A stretch of DNA of 64,000 nt, from positions 1,612,001 to 1,676,000 of the forward strand of contig OY969762.1 in the NCBI GenBank assembly GCA_963702835.1, in the 5' to 3' direction. This DNA is from JAFGAV01 sp041479055. Lineage in GTDB: Bacteria > Acidobacteriota > Aminicenantia > Aminicenantales > JAFGAV01. This document shows, one piece after another, positions 34,696-43,304 of this stretch (positions are counted from its first letter, which is position 1; each line of letters opens with the position of its first letter). The position numbers were made by a program, and so were the translations under genes. The notes below the pieces were generated by a model that made no database searches, was not told the DNA's origin, and saw nothing but the letters and a program-made list of their open reading frames with translations.

Positions 34696-36030
34696 ATGGG
34701 TTCATTAGAGCAACATAAAAAAAGACATCAACACGGCATCATGGTTGGCAGCATGGCCTTGGCCGCGCTTTGCTATTTGACGTTGCTCTCATTATCGACA
34801 AATGATGCCCCAGAATTGCCGGGCCTGGTGGCTGCTCAGAAGCCAAGCCCACCCAAGACCACTCGGCTGATGTCCGCCCGCCAGGGGGGAGAACTGACCG
34901 CTCCTTCGGGCCAGGCCACACTCATCATCCCCCCCGGAGCACTTGCGGCCGATTCCGAGGTCTCCCTCACCGAGCTGCCGCCCGAGGCGGGCCCGGCGGT
35001 GGGCCCGGTCTACGAACTGCAGCCGGATGGGCTGCGGTTTGCGCAATCCGCGACGTTCATCATCCGCTACAAACCGTCGGATATGCCCAAGGGTTACAAG
35101 CCCGAGGACGTGACGATCATGCAGCTGCTGCCGGGGCCGGAGCCCCAGGGTCAAGGCGGCCTCGGGGCGGCAGCCGCCGCGTCGGCCCGGCCGCCCTACC
35201 AGAACCTGCAGACCAAGGTGGACCTGGCCGCCGGGACGGCCACGGCGCAACTGGCCCACCTCTCGCGCTATTCGGCCCGCGCCTACGCGACCTTCGACGT
35301 CACCGAGTGGAATGGGGTGTTGACAGGCTCGTTCGATTTCGGCCAGGCGCGCGCCGAGCACAGCGGCGCGGCGGATGCCAGGTCGGCCTACGACCTGCTG
35401 GGTGGGCTGGAAGCGATCGTACAAGTGCCCCCCGGCCAGGAAGGCCAGGGGTGGGCTTGGGTGTGTCTCTGGCAGACCTTCCGGGTAGGTCCGCGGATGC
35501 CGCCTAAGGAGGCGCCCTGGTACGGGATCCGGGACATCGAGGTCCCCATCACCCACAAGGGGACCGTTGCGCCGGGGACCAACACGTACGATGTCCACTA
35601 CAACGTCTGGTTCGCCTCCGACTTTCCCGACCAGGCCGGCATCTCAGCGGGGATGTTCAAGCCGGAGGGACAGGGGCCCGGGGAAGAGGCCTTTCCGAAA
35701 TTCCCGGACGCGGAGGGCTTCCCGCCCCTGCTAGCCTTTGAACTGCCGGGCGTCTACTGGCAGTCGTTTAGCCAGCGTCCCAGGGCAAAAACGCCCACTG
35801 CCTGGAGCCCATCACCCTACAGGGCCCAGCGCGGCTCGGTGGTGTTCCACAATGTTTCGCTGTACCGGGATCACTTCTACGCCGTCGGGGTGGCGCTCTT
35901 CGCGGCCATCAAGGGCCGCCCCGGCCGCGGGACGCGGCCCCCGGAGGGCGGCGCTATGAGCTTCCTTGTCGACGACTTCGTCATCCAGCCGATCCGCATC
36001 CGTCAACCCGCATCCCCTTCCGGCAGTTAA
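34696..36030 (+). CDS. Secreted or membrane-anchored protein with ZU5-like domain
   Basis: A 444-residue protein with an N-terminal hydrophobic helix (residues 15-35) that may act as an uncleaved anchor. Residues 60-130 ('GGELTAPSGQATLIIPPGAL', then an E-L-P-P strand) resemble a ZU5 domain, which occurs in extracellular bacterial and animal proteins. The remaining two-thirds are Gly/Pro-rich and unassigned. GAGGAGGGG lies just before the ATG at 34696. Composition is very GC-rich compared with the preceding island. Confidence 0.6.
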   Translation: MGSLEQHKKRHQHGIMVGSMALAALCYLTLLSLSTNDAPELPGLVAAQKPSPPKTTRLMSARQGGELTAPSGQATLIIPPGALAADSEVSLTELPPEAGPAVGPVYELQPDGLRFAQSATFIIRYKPSDMPKGYKPEDVTIMQLLPGPEPQGQGGLGAAAAASARPPYQNLQTKVDLAAGTATAQLAHLSRYSARAYATFDVTEWNGVLTGSFDFGQARAEHSGAADARSAYDLLGGLEAIVQVPPGQEGQGWAWVCLWQTFRVGPRMPPKEAPWYGIRDIEVPITHKGTVAPGTNTYDVHYNVWFASDFPDQAGISAGMFKPEGQGPGEEAFPKFPDAEGFPPLLAFELPGVYWQSFSQRPRAKTPTAWSPSPYRAQRGSVVFHNVSLYRDHFYAVGVALFAAIKGRPGRGTRPPEGGAMSFLVDDFVIQPIRIRQPASPSGS

Positions 36031-36118
36031 CCTTGGCCAGGCCGAAGTCCCTGATCTTTGCTCGCCTCTAGCAATACTTCGATTTGACACCAAGACGCGT
36101 CTCGGCTACAAAATATCC

Positions 36119-37201
36119 ATGCCTGAAGCCGAGTTGATCGTCTCCACGCCGGGCCGGATGTGCCTCTTCGGCGAGCACCAGGATTACTTCGGCCTGGCCA
36201 TCATCGCCGCGGCGGTCAATCTGCGCATCACCATCTCCGGCCGCCGCCGCAGCGACCGCCGCCTCCATCTCGACCTCCCGGATATCGGCCAGACTGAGGA
36301 CATGGACCTGGACCGGCCCATCCTCTACGACAAGAAGCGGGATTATCTCAAGAGCGCGGTCAACGTCCTCCGCCGCCAGGGAGTCGAGCTCCACTCGGGC
36401 TGGGACTGCCTGGTGCGGGGCACCATTCCCATCAACGCCGGCGCGGCCAGCTCCTCGGCCCTATGCGTGGCCTGGGTAAAATTCCTGCTGGAGGCGGCCG
36501 GCGACGCGCGGGCGGCCGAGCCGGACGCGGTGGCCGAACTGGCCTTCCTGACCGAAGTAGCCGAATTTAAAGAGCCCGGCGGCAAAATGGACCATTATTC
36601 CTCGGCCCGCGGACATGTGGTGTCCATCCATTTCGGAGAGCAATTCCGGCTGCGGGCCCTGCCCAACCCCCTGGGCCCCTTCGTCCTGGGGAATTCTCTG
36701 GAGAAGAAGGATACGACCGGGATGCTGAGTTTCGTTAAAGGGAATGTCCTCGGCGGCTTGGAGCTCGTTCGCCGGACGATCCCCGGCTTCAGCCTGCACA
36801 GCGCCCTCACCGGAGAGACGGAGCAAGTGATCCAATCCCTGCCCTCCCCGGACCAAAGGCGGCTGCTCAAGGGGACGCTCCTCACCCGGGACTTGGCGGC
36901 CGAGGGCGAAACGCTCTTCGTTAATCACGGTTTCGACCATATCCGCTTCGGACAATTGCTCAGCGCCCAGCACCGGGTTCTCCGCGACCATCTGCAGACC
37001 TCGACGCCCAAGATCGAACGGATGATCAAGGCGGCCCTGAAAGCAGGGGCCCTGGGCGCAAAAATCAACGGCTCGGGCGGAGGGGGCACCATGTTCGCCT
37101 ATGCGCCCCAAGACCCGGAGCGGGTGGCCCGGGCCGTGGAGGCGGAGGGCGGCCGGGCCGACGTAGTGCGGACCGATGACGGCATCCGCCGGGAAAGCTA
37201 G
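36119..37201 (+). CDS. GHMP-family sugar kinase, galactokinase-like
   Basis: A 360-residue GHMP kinase. 'GRMCLFGEHQDYFG' at 12-25 matches the galactokinase sugar-binding signature (GRVNLIGEHTDY), and 'PINAGAASSSAL' at 104-115 is the ATP-binding loop. The third GHMP block ('INGSGGGGTMFAY') is near 316-328. It phosphorylates a hexose or related sugar at C1; the exact sugar is not certain because the signature differs from true galactokinases (Gln for Thr). The start at 36119 is the first Met fitting the family; upstream open frame is ignored. EF-P follows 37 bases later. Confidence 0.87.
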   Translation: MPEAELIVSTPGRMCLFGEHQDYFGLAIIAAAVNLRITISGRRRSDRRLHLDLPDIGQTEDMDLDRPILYDKKRDYLKSAVNVLRRQGVELHSGWDCLVRGTIPINAGAASSSALCVAWVKFLLEAAGDARAAEPDAVAELAFLTEVAEFKEPGGKMDHYSSARGHVVSIHFGEQFRLRALPNPLGPFVLGNSLEKKDTTGMLSFVKGNVLGGLELVRRTIPGFSLHSALTGETEQVIQSLPSPDQRRLLKGTLLTRDLAAEGETLFVNHGFDHIRFGQLLSAQHRVLRDHLQTSTPKIERMIKAALKAGALGAKINGSGGGGTMFAYAPQDPERVARAVEAEGGRADVVRTDDGIRRES

Positions 37202-37238
37202 GGAGCGAACGGCCGCTGCTGAGGGACCAAGGGGAAAC

Positions 37239-37805
37239 ATGATCATCGCCACCCAGATCCGCAAAGGAATGGTGCTCGACATCGACGGAGTTCTGTACAA
37301 AGTGCTGGAGGCGACTCATGTCGCTCCGGGAAACTGGAAGGCCATGGTCCAGACGCGGTTGCGCAACCTCAAGGACCAAACCCTGCAGGACTATCGCTTC
37401 CGCTCCGGGGACCGAGTGGAGCAGGCCTACCTGCAAGAGACGGAGATGGAGTTCCTCTATCAGAACGGCGACGAATATGTCTTCATGAACCGGGAGACCT
37501 TTGACCAGACCAGCTTTCCGGCCGAGGTCCTGGGCGACAGCGTCAACTACCTGATTCCCAACATCGTTTTCATAGCCGAGTTTCACCAAGGGCGGGCGGT
37601 CGGCATCCGGCCTCCGATCACGGTTGACCTGAAGGTCGTGCGGACCGAGCCTTTCCTCAAAGGGGCCACCCAATCGGCCAGCAACAAGCCGGCCATCCTG
37701 GAAACCGGGCTTCAGGTCAGCGTCCCTCAGTTCATCAAGGAGGGCGACGTCATCCGGGTGGATACCCGGGAAAACAAATACCTAGAGCGGGCCAAGGGCG
37801 CCTGA
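37239..37805 (+). CDS. efp: Elongation factor P
   Basis: A 188-residue EF-P with the three β-barrel domains of the family. It helps the ribosome form difficult peptide bonds at proline stretches. The domain I loop reads 'HVAPGNWKAM' (residues 27-36): the site of the post-translationally modified Lys34 of E. coli EF-P is Asn32 here, so no lysylation is expected and no EpmA/EpmB gene is in view. AAGGGG lies just before the ATG. The upstream part of the long open frame (from 37176) is not conserved and is left out. Confidence 0.95.
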   Translation: MIIATQIRKGMVLDIDGVLYKVLEATHVAPGNWKAMVQTRLRNLKDQTLQDYRFRSGDRVEQAYLQETEMEFLYQNGDEYVFMNRETFDQTSFPAEVLGDSVNYLIPNIVFIAEFHQGRAVGIRPPITVDLKVVRTEPFLKGATQSASNKPAILETGLQVSVPQFIKEGDVIRVDTRENKYLERAKGA

Positions 37806-37881
37806 TATATAGAAAACATCCCTTTTTCCGCGACACACCCGAATATTCAGAGTGGATGGGTGGCAATACCTTCGAATTCAG

Positions 37882-40041
37882 CTAAAAGATCTGCCGGAAA
37901 ACAGCACGGTTGTTGTGGGCGTCCTTGACCATGATGGTTATCATGTTGTCCGCGCCGGCCGGAAGGTCAAGACTAAAAGAGAAGCTTTCTTTGGTCGAAT
38001 CGCAAATCCCATCTGAGGGAAAAACTTCCTGCCAGGCCGAGGGCCGGACCAGGACCCTGGCTTCCAGGATAGGAGAAAGGGCATCCTCCGCCTGGAAGCT
38101 GACCTTCAATTTGGCCCCGTCCTTGGTCACCTGAACGTTCTGCAGGAGGGGCGCGGTGTTGTCGATGGTCAAGCGCCGGCTGACCTTCTCTCCCTGGAGG
38201 GCCAAGCCGGGAGGGTTGGAGAGCCTGTCCGAGGCAACGACCTTGAAGACATAGATACCATCGGGCAGGGAGACCGTGTCGATAGCGTAAATCTGCTCCG
38301 GCCAATCCTTCTCCAGGAGGCGCCACTGGCTCTCGTCCTCCCGCCGGGCGAATATGCTGTAAACCAAATTGTCCTCGTTCTCGTCATCGGCCCCCCAGAC
38401 CAGCGTCCGGTATCCCTGGGCTTTGGACTTCTTGATACTGGCCAAAAGTCTGAGCGGGTCATCCTCGTCGTCTTCCGCTTTGACTCGGGATTCCAGGCTT
38501 TCGGGTCTGCCCCAGATGAGGTCTTTCGAGCCGGGCGGCTTAAGGTAGACTTCATTGGGCTCGAGGAAAACAAGCTTGTCCATCACCGGCGCCAAGTTGA
38601 CCTGAAGATAGTAAACTTCGACTTTGCTCAATTTGGGGCTGAGGCGGCCCGAGTTGGTCTTGAACAGGGCCCGGAACTGGAGATAGCGGGCTTTGGGGCT
38701 GAGGATCTGCTCGCCCTCGGCCTTCTGGTAGGGCGGCGACCACTCGCTCCAGGTGGAGGACGGCTCGTTCGTGTTGCCGCTCCGCGTCAGAAGTTGAAGG
38801 ACCGTCCCTGAAGGCCGCTCGCTCTCCCAGACGATTCGCCCCCAAGAGGAAAGTGTTTTAGCATCCAAGACCGGGCTCAGGTATTCCCCCTCCATCCTCT
38901 GCTCGGATAACAGGATATCCAGGCGCGCCGGGTTGTTGGACAGAATATAAGTTTTGCCGGCGGAGGGGACAAGACGGCTAAGTTGTTCACTGCTTTTTTG
39001 AACAATAAGCGAAGCCTGTCCGGCCGTATCCACCATATAGAGACGGCCTTGTCCGCCCGTGCCGAAGATGATTTTCTTCTGGGCCTCGTCCCAAACCAGG
39101 TCGTAGATGAGCTCGTCCTCGGAGCTCCACAGCTTCTTAGTCAGGCCTTCTCCGCTGACCTGAATCAAGGCCGAAGGGCTCCCTGGGGCAGCCGCCTTCT
39201 GGCTGGCCGAAGCCCGGTCGGCCGTCACGGTGATATCTACTGCCGTTGCTGTCGAATCCGCCTTGTCCGCTTCATCCTTTTTGGCCTTGATAGGTGTTCC
39301 GCAGGCGGCTAGAAAGATGTTGCCCTGGCCGTCCAGGGCGATTCCCTTCACTTCCTCGAAGGACGGCTCGGCCAGCACCGATGCTTTCCCCGCGCTGTTC
39401 AGACGGTAGAGCAGGCCGTTGCCCGAGCTGCCGGCCAGGAGGTCGCCGTTTGCCTGCCGGGCCAGACAAAGGATGTGCGATTGGCTGACTTTAAAAAGCG
39501 CCCGGCCTTCGCCCTGGCTGCTGATCTCATAGACGGCCCCTCCCTCGCCCACCGCGGCCAACATCTTCCCGCCCGGCCCGGGCAGCAGATCCCAAATATA
39601 CTTTTCGTCCGGGTTGAAGAAGGTCTCGCCTTTGTTCTTGGCCGTGATTTTGTAGATCCGGCCGTTGGGCGAGGTTCCGGCATAGAGCAGGCCTTGTTCG
39701 TCCAGAGCCAGGCAGGTCACGTCCATTTCCGGGGCCTGGAAATAGAGCTCGGGCACAGCGTCCTTGGCCAGGCGATAGATCTTGCCGCCGTGTCCGGTGC
39801 CCAGGTAAAGCGTCCCGTCCCGGGCCTCGACCAGCGACAGGTAAAATTCTTCGGCCGGTCCCTCTTTCTTCTCTTCGCGGGCAGCCAGGAAGAGCGGGCC
39901 TTCGACGCCGGAGGCCACGCCAAAAAACTTGCCCTTCCAGAAATCTGAGCCGTCGGTCAGGCTCCACTGTTGGGGCACGATAGCCGCCACAACGCCCAGG
40001 CCCAGGATGAACAGGGTCGCGCCGAGAAAAAGCCTTTTCAT
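37882..40041 (-). CDS. Secreted β-propeller plus immunoglobulin-like protein
   Basis: A 719-residue exported protein with a signal peptide (1-20). Residues 65-350 contain regular 'DG-LYLGTGHGGKIYRL' and 'LAGSSGNGLLYRL' repeats, the pattern of an SMP-30/NHL or PQQ-like β-propeller; residues 380-719 form fibronectin/Ig-like strands ('DTVSLPDGIYVFKVVASDRLSNPPG'). No active site is recognised. It lies 11 bases downstream of the S55 protein gene on the same strand, so the two may be expressed together and act at the cell envelope. Confidence 0.72.
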   Translation of the reverse strand: MKRLFLGATLFILGLGVVAAIVPQQWSLTDGSDFWKGKFFGVASGVEGPLFLAAREEKKEGPAEEFYLSLVEARDGTLYLGTGHGGKIYRLAKDAVPELYFQAPEMDVTCLALDEQGLLYAGTSPNGRIYKITAKNKGETFFNPDEKYIWDLLPGPGGKMLAAVGEGGAVYEISSQGEGRALFKVSQSHILCLARQANGDLLAGSSGNGLLYRLNSAGKASVLAEPSFEEVKGIALDGQGNIFLAACGTPIKAKKDEADKADSTATAVDITVTADRASASQKAAAPGSPSALIQVSGEGLTKKLWSSEDELIYDLVWDEAQKKIIFGTGGQGRLYMVDTAGQASLIVQKSSEQLSRLVPSAGKTYILSNNPARLDILLSEQRMEGEYLSPVLDAKTLSSWGRIVWESERPSGTVLQLLTRSGNTNEPSSTWSEWSPPYQKAEGEQILSPKARYLQFRALFKTNSGRLSPKLSKVEVYYLQVNLAPVMDKLVFLEPNEVYLKPPGSKDLIWGRPESLESRVKAEDDEDDPLRLLASIKKSKAQGYRTLVWGADDENEDNLVYSIFARREDESQWRLLEKDWPEQIYAIDTVSLPDGIYVFKVVASDRLSNPPGLALQGEKVSRRLTIDNTAPLLQNVQVTKDGAKLKVSFQAEDALSPILEARVLVRPSAWQEVFPSDGICDSTKESFSFSLDLPAGADNMITIMVKDAHNNRAVFRQIF

Positions 40042-40052
40042 TCCGGTCTCTC

Positions 40053-41885
40053 CTATTTCTTGATCTTCATCGGGATGCGGACCATTCCTTTTAAGACATA
40101 GGGAATGGGAAGCTGGTACTCGCCCTGGGTGGACAGCCCGATTTCCACGGCGTTGCTGGCCGAAGCCCGGGGCGAAGTGAACAGGGATTTCACGGTCAAG
40201 GGCAAGTTGGACATTTCTTCGCCCTTCAAGAACAGGCCCGGCCGGTTGGCCAGGACTTTGAGATAGATGCGGTTGTTCTTGCGTAGGTTGTTCAGCAGCC
40301 GAATGAGCTGCTCCAGGCTGCGGGGGACGAACTCCAGGCTCCGGTATTGGGCCGCCTCCACCTGTTGCATGGAGGCGGCATCGCCCAGGATCAATGAAAA
40401 ACTCGACCCGGAGGGGAGGGCGGGCGCCGGAACCTGGACCTCTTCAACATCGACTTCCCCCCGATAGGTCCTCAGGAAAATCTTGATGTTGATCGGCTCC
40501 CCGGGCGAAGCTTCGTAACGGTCGGGGAGCACTTTTTCCAAAAGACAGACCTTGGGCTGTTCCACGGCCTGGATATCCAGGTCCAAGCGATGGAGACCCA
40601 AACTCTGAAATTCGTTGTTGTACAGAAAATAGACCACGGCCAGGACAAGGCTGGAAAGGTCGTTCACGGCGCTGTCGAAATTCCCCGAGTAAAGGTCCTC
40701 CACATGGACGCTCTGACCGGTGTTCAGATAAAAATCGCCCTGCACGGAAAGGCTCAGGTCGCCCAAAGCCCGTTCCGCATCGCTCAGGATCATGGACAGG
40801 GCCGAGCCGGTGAAGAAGGCGCCCAGAATCCGGTCATTGACCACCTGGATTTTGTATTCCCGCGACAGGAAAGGCCCTCCGCCGAGCTTAATGTTGACCG
40901 GGATCATGGAAGGCAGCCGGCCCAGCTCGCCGTAGGCGCCGGAGGACCTGTCTTGGACGAACGTCCCGACCAGGGCCCCTGGCGCGGCCAGCTTGAAGGA
41001 CGATTCAAGGTTTGACACGACGGTCAGCACTTCGGCCCGGGCCATGCCGTACTCGACGGGGCCCAGGTTGTACATGGGATGCCCGAAGGCGTAGACCTTT
41101 CGGCCCTCCACATAAGTCACCGTTCCCAAAGCGGAGAGGTCCATATCCCCGCCGACCAGCTGCACGGAGACCGGGTCGCCGGCCTGGAGCGTCAACGGGC
41201 CGAGGGACGGGGAAGCCGCCGTCTCATTGATGACCTGGGCTGCGCTCACTGGAAGAAAGCCCATGCGGGCCAGGGCCGGCCTCACCCTGTCCAGGCCTCG
41301 GCTGGACAGCCCGCCGCACATGAGGGGGATACCCAAGGGGAGCAGCGGCCGTCCACCGGCCTCCACGGACAGGCGGGGGCCGAAGACGTCGGGAAAAAGA
41401 GAGCAGTAATCCTCCAGGCTGATCTTGCCCAGCGGAACGGACCGGGCGGCGAAGGAAGCGGGCGGGGCGGCCGTTCCCCCGGACAGGGACAGTATCTCCT
41501 CGATGGGCGTTAGGCCGGCAATCGCCTCTTTGGAATAAGGGAAGCTGTAGGCCACGGCGCCCACCAGCCGGCCGTCCACATAGACGGGGCTTCCGCTCAT
41601 GCCCTGAATGACGCCGGAGTTCTCCAGCCCCTGCCCTTTCAGCCTGGCCAGGATAATGCTCCTTTTGGGCAGAGCGTTGGACAGGACGCCCAGGATCTCA
41701 GCCTCGAATTCCTCAACCTGGCTTCCCTTGAATACGCTCCGGCCCTTGCCCAGCAGGCCCGGCTTGACCTGGTCGAGCGGCAGGATGGCTGTTTGCGGCC
41801 AAACTGCCGCGGTCAGAGATAGGAGCAGGATGGCTGTCGGACAGAAGCGCAGGGCAGCCCTGGTGGCAGGTCCAAAAAGGCTCAT
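40053..41885 (-). CDS. SpoIVB-type S55 peptidase domain protein, exported
   Basis: A 610-residue protein with a signal peptide (1-30) and an S55 (SpoIVB-like) fold. 'SGVIQGMSGSPVYVDGRLVGAVAY' residues near 90-113 hold the catalytic Ser in 'GMSGSPV', as in SpoIVB. The remainder contains about 450 residues of β-rich sequence with no known domain. In Bacillus SpoIVB is a sporulation signalling protease; outside Firmicutes the role of such proteins is unknown. It lies directly upstream of the β-propeller protein gene. Confidence 0.8.
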   Translation of the reverse strand: MSLFGPATRAALRFCPTAILLLSLTAAVWPQTAILPLDQVKPGLLGKGRSVFKGSQVEEFEAEILGVLSNALPKRSIILARLKGQGLENSGVIQGMSGSPVYVDGRLVGAVAYSFPYSKEAIAGLTPIEEILSLSGGTAAPPASFAARSVPLGKISLEDYCSLFPDVFGPRLSVEAGGRPLLPLGIPLMCGGLSSRGLDRVRPALARMGFLPVSAAQVINETAASPSLGPLTLQAGDPVSVQLVGGDMDLSALGTVTYVEGRKVYAFGHPMYNLGPVEYGMARAEVLTVVSNLESSFKLAAPGALVGTFVQDRSSGAYGELGRLPSMIPVNIKLGGGPFLSREYKIQVVNDRILGAFFTGSALSMILSDAERALGDLSLSVQGDFYLNTGQSVHVEDLYSGNFDSAVNDLSSLVLAVVYFLYNNEFQSLGLHRLDLDIQAVEQPKVCLLEKVLPDRYEASPGEPINIKIFLRTYRGEVDVEEVQVPAPALPSGSSFSLILGDAASMQQVEAAQYRSLEFVPRSLEQLIRLLNNLRKNNRIYLKVLANRPGLFLKGEEMSNLPLTVKSLFTSPRASASNAVEIGLSTQGEYQLPIPYVLKGMVRIPMKIKK

Positions 41886-41953
41886 GAGTTACTCCTCAAG
41901 GGATAGGCATCCGGTTTGACCGCCGAAGGCTTAAAGAATAAAATTCAAGCGCA

Positions 41954-42430
41954 GTGAAAGCGTTCGTCACGGGCGGAACGGGTTTTATCGGCAGCCATCT
42001 GGTCGAAGCGCTGTCGCGCATAGGCATCGAAGTATTCACTCTCATCAGGAACCCGAAAAAGCTTAAGTGGCTTAAAGGTCTCAACTTCCATATTCTTAAA
42101 GGAGACCTTTTTTCGATCCCGTCCCTGCCAGGCAATCTGGACGTGGTCTATCATCTGGCCGCCTTGACCAAAGCCACCAAAGCAAAAGATTATTATACCG
42201 TCAACCAACAAGGAACGGCAAGCCTTTTCGAATCCCTGTCGCGCCAAGGGCTCAGGCCCCAAATCATCCAGGTCAGTTCGCTGTCGGCCAGCGGCCCTTC
42301 GGCCTCATGGGTTTGAAACCCCGCCTGGTCCATATCCCCCTGCGGGTGGCCGGCGCGGCTGTGTGGATGATGGAATGGTCCGCCCTTGGATTTGGCCTTG
42401 ACCGAGACCATCGCCTGGTACAGAGAACAG
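41954..42430 (+). pseudogene. Remnant of an NAD-dependent epimerase/dehydratase gene
   Basis: A GTG-started frame encodes 'MKAFVTGGTGFIGSHLVEAL' (Rossmann GxxGxxG) through 'QVSSLSASGPSASWV' and stops at 42316. A shifted frame downstream carries 'LVHIPLRVAGAAVWMMEW', which looks like the C-terminal membrane-facing part of the same family. The catalytic YxxxK region in the middle is missing. So this is a fused N- and C-terminal remnant with an internal deletion, followed within about 50 bases by an inverted-repeat element. Confidence 0.7.
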
Positions 42431-42480
42431 GGCTGGCTCTAAATAAGGAAGCACCCTTTTTTAGCAGCAACAAAAATAGC

Positions 42481-42648
42481 GAGATGGCCGGGACGGCTTT
42501 GCTCCCGGCGACTTTTACGGAGACACCTACCTTTCGCCCCCTTTATTGTCAAAGGGGGGCAAGGGGGGTTTAATAAAATTGAGAACAAATTTTGAGGTGT
42601 CTCCGGCATTCGTTCCCTGATGGTCGCTGCAACCGTCCCGGCCATCTC
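42481..42648. mobile_element. MITE-like element with 16-bp perfect terminal inverted repeats
   Basis: GAGATGGCCGGGACGG at 42481-42496 is repeated in reverse complement at 42633-42648. A second inverted pair, GGAGACACCT at 42519-42528 and AGGTGTCTCC at 42595-42604, lies inside, so the whole 168-base unit folds into a long hairpin. The centre is AT-rich (taataaaattga) between poly-G/C tracts. No ORF is present. Its central part matches the hairpin at 47366-47453. Confidence 0.8.
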
Positions 42649-42708
42649 CCTTTATGATCGCCCTTACGGCTTGAAAAATAGCGAAAAAAAGGGATGCTTA
42701 GGGGAGGA

Positions 42709-43197
42709 TCATTTGCTTATGGCCAGCTGGCGGGTGAAGAAAGACACCGAGAACTTGGCCGTGTTTTTGAGGCACCAGCCCTCTTTTCTTGAACGGGCGA
42801 AGTATTTGATCCTTCCCTCCAGGATGTGGCTCCCCCGCTTGGCCGAAGGGTTGACGGTGAAGGGAATCTCGATGGGCTTGGACATATTCAAGTACCGGTC
42901 ACCGGCGTCTTCCACGACCTCGATGGCCAAGTCGGAATTGGTGTAGAAGCCCTTGGGGAAGAGAAGCTCCGGGCAGGGGCTGAATTCAATGGTGAAGGCC
43001 GGATGGGGGCTGAGGGTGATGCCCTCCTGGGTGATGACCTTTAAAACCACCCGTCCCTCCTCGCCGCGGGACAGGCTCTTCGGCCGGATGCCCGCCTCGA
43101 TCCTCAGCAGGTCATCGCCCCCGGCAAACAAACCCGTCGGCGCGGCCATCAGCAGGAAGAAAAGGATGGATAGCGATGTCACGGTATTTCTGCGCAT
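42709..43197 (-). CDS. Exported β-sandwich protein, DsbD-N-terminus-like
   Basis: A 162-residue exported protein with a signal peptide (1-26, ending 'TGLFAGG'). The rest is β-rich ('PHPAFTIEFSPCPELLFPKG', 'RSRKEGWCLKNTAKFSV') and contains two Cys residues, as in the N-terminal DsbD-like sandwich that receives electrons in the periplasm. The similarity is general and the function is not established. The start at 43197 has AAAGG ten bases upstream; the longer open frame is rejected. Confidence 0.55.
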   Translation of the reverse strand: MRRNTVTSLSILFFLLMAAPTGLFAGGDDLLRIEAGIRPKSLSRGEEGRVVLKVITQEGITLSPHPAFTIEFSPCPELLFPKGFYTNSDLAIEVVEDAGDRYLNMSKPIEIPFTVNPSAKRGSHILEGRIKYFARSRKEGWCLKNTAKFSVSFFTRQLAISK

Positions 43198-43215
43198 TGT
43201 CTCTACCTTTTTATT

Positions 43216-43244
43216 ATCGTAATAAACCATTTAAAGCTGGTCAA
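43216..43244 (-). promoter_or_regulatory. Promoter-like pair, minus strand
   Basis: TTGACC, 17 bases, TACGAT, upstream of the exported-protein start at 43197; divergent from the fabH promoter. Confidence 0.5.
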
Positions 43245-43264
43245 GTGCTTCCCCTATTTCCTCT

Positions 43265-43293
43265 TTACTTTCCCGGCAAGGCTCATTTATAAT
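43265..43293 (+). promoter_or_regulatory. Promoter-like pair for fabH
   Basis: TTACTT, 17 bases, TATAAT. The -10 ends 11 bases before the fabH ATG and no Shine-Dalgarno is visible, so the message should be leaderless. Confidence 0.6.
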
Positions 43294-43304
43294 TTGCCCC
43301 CACC

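Noticed and set aside
36119..37201. True galactokinase naming (galK)
   Set aside because: The signature GEHQDY differs from GEHTDY and no Leloir pathway gene is nearby, so only the GHMP sugar-kinase level is supported.
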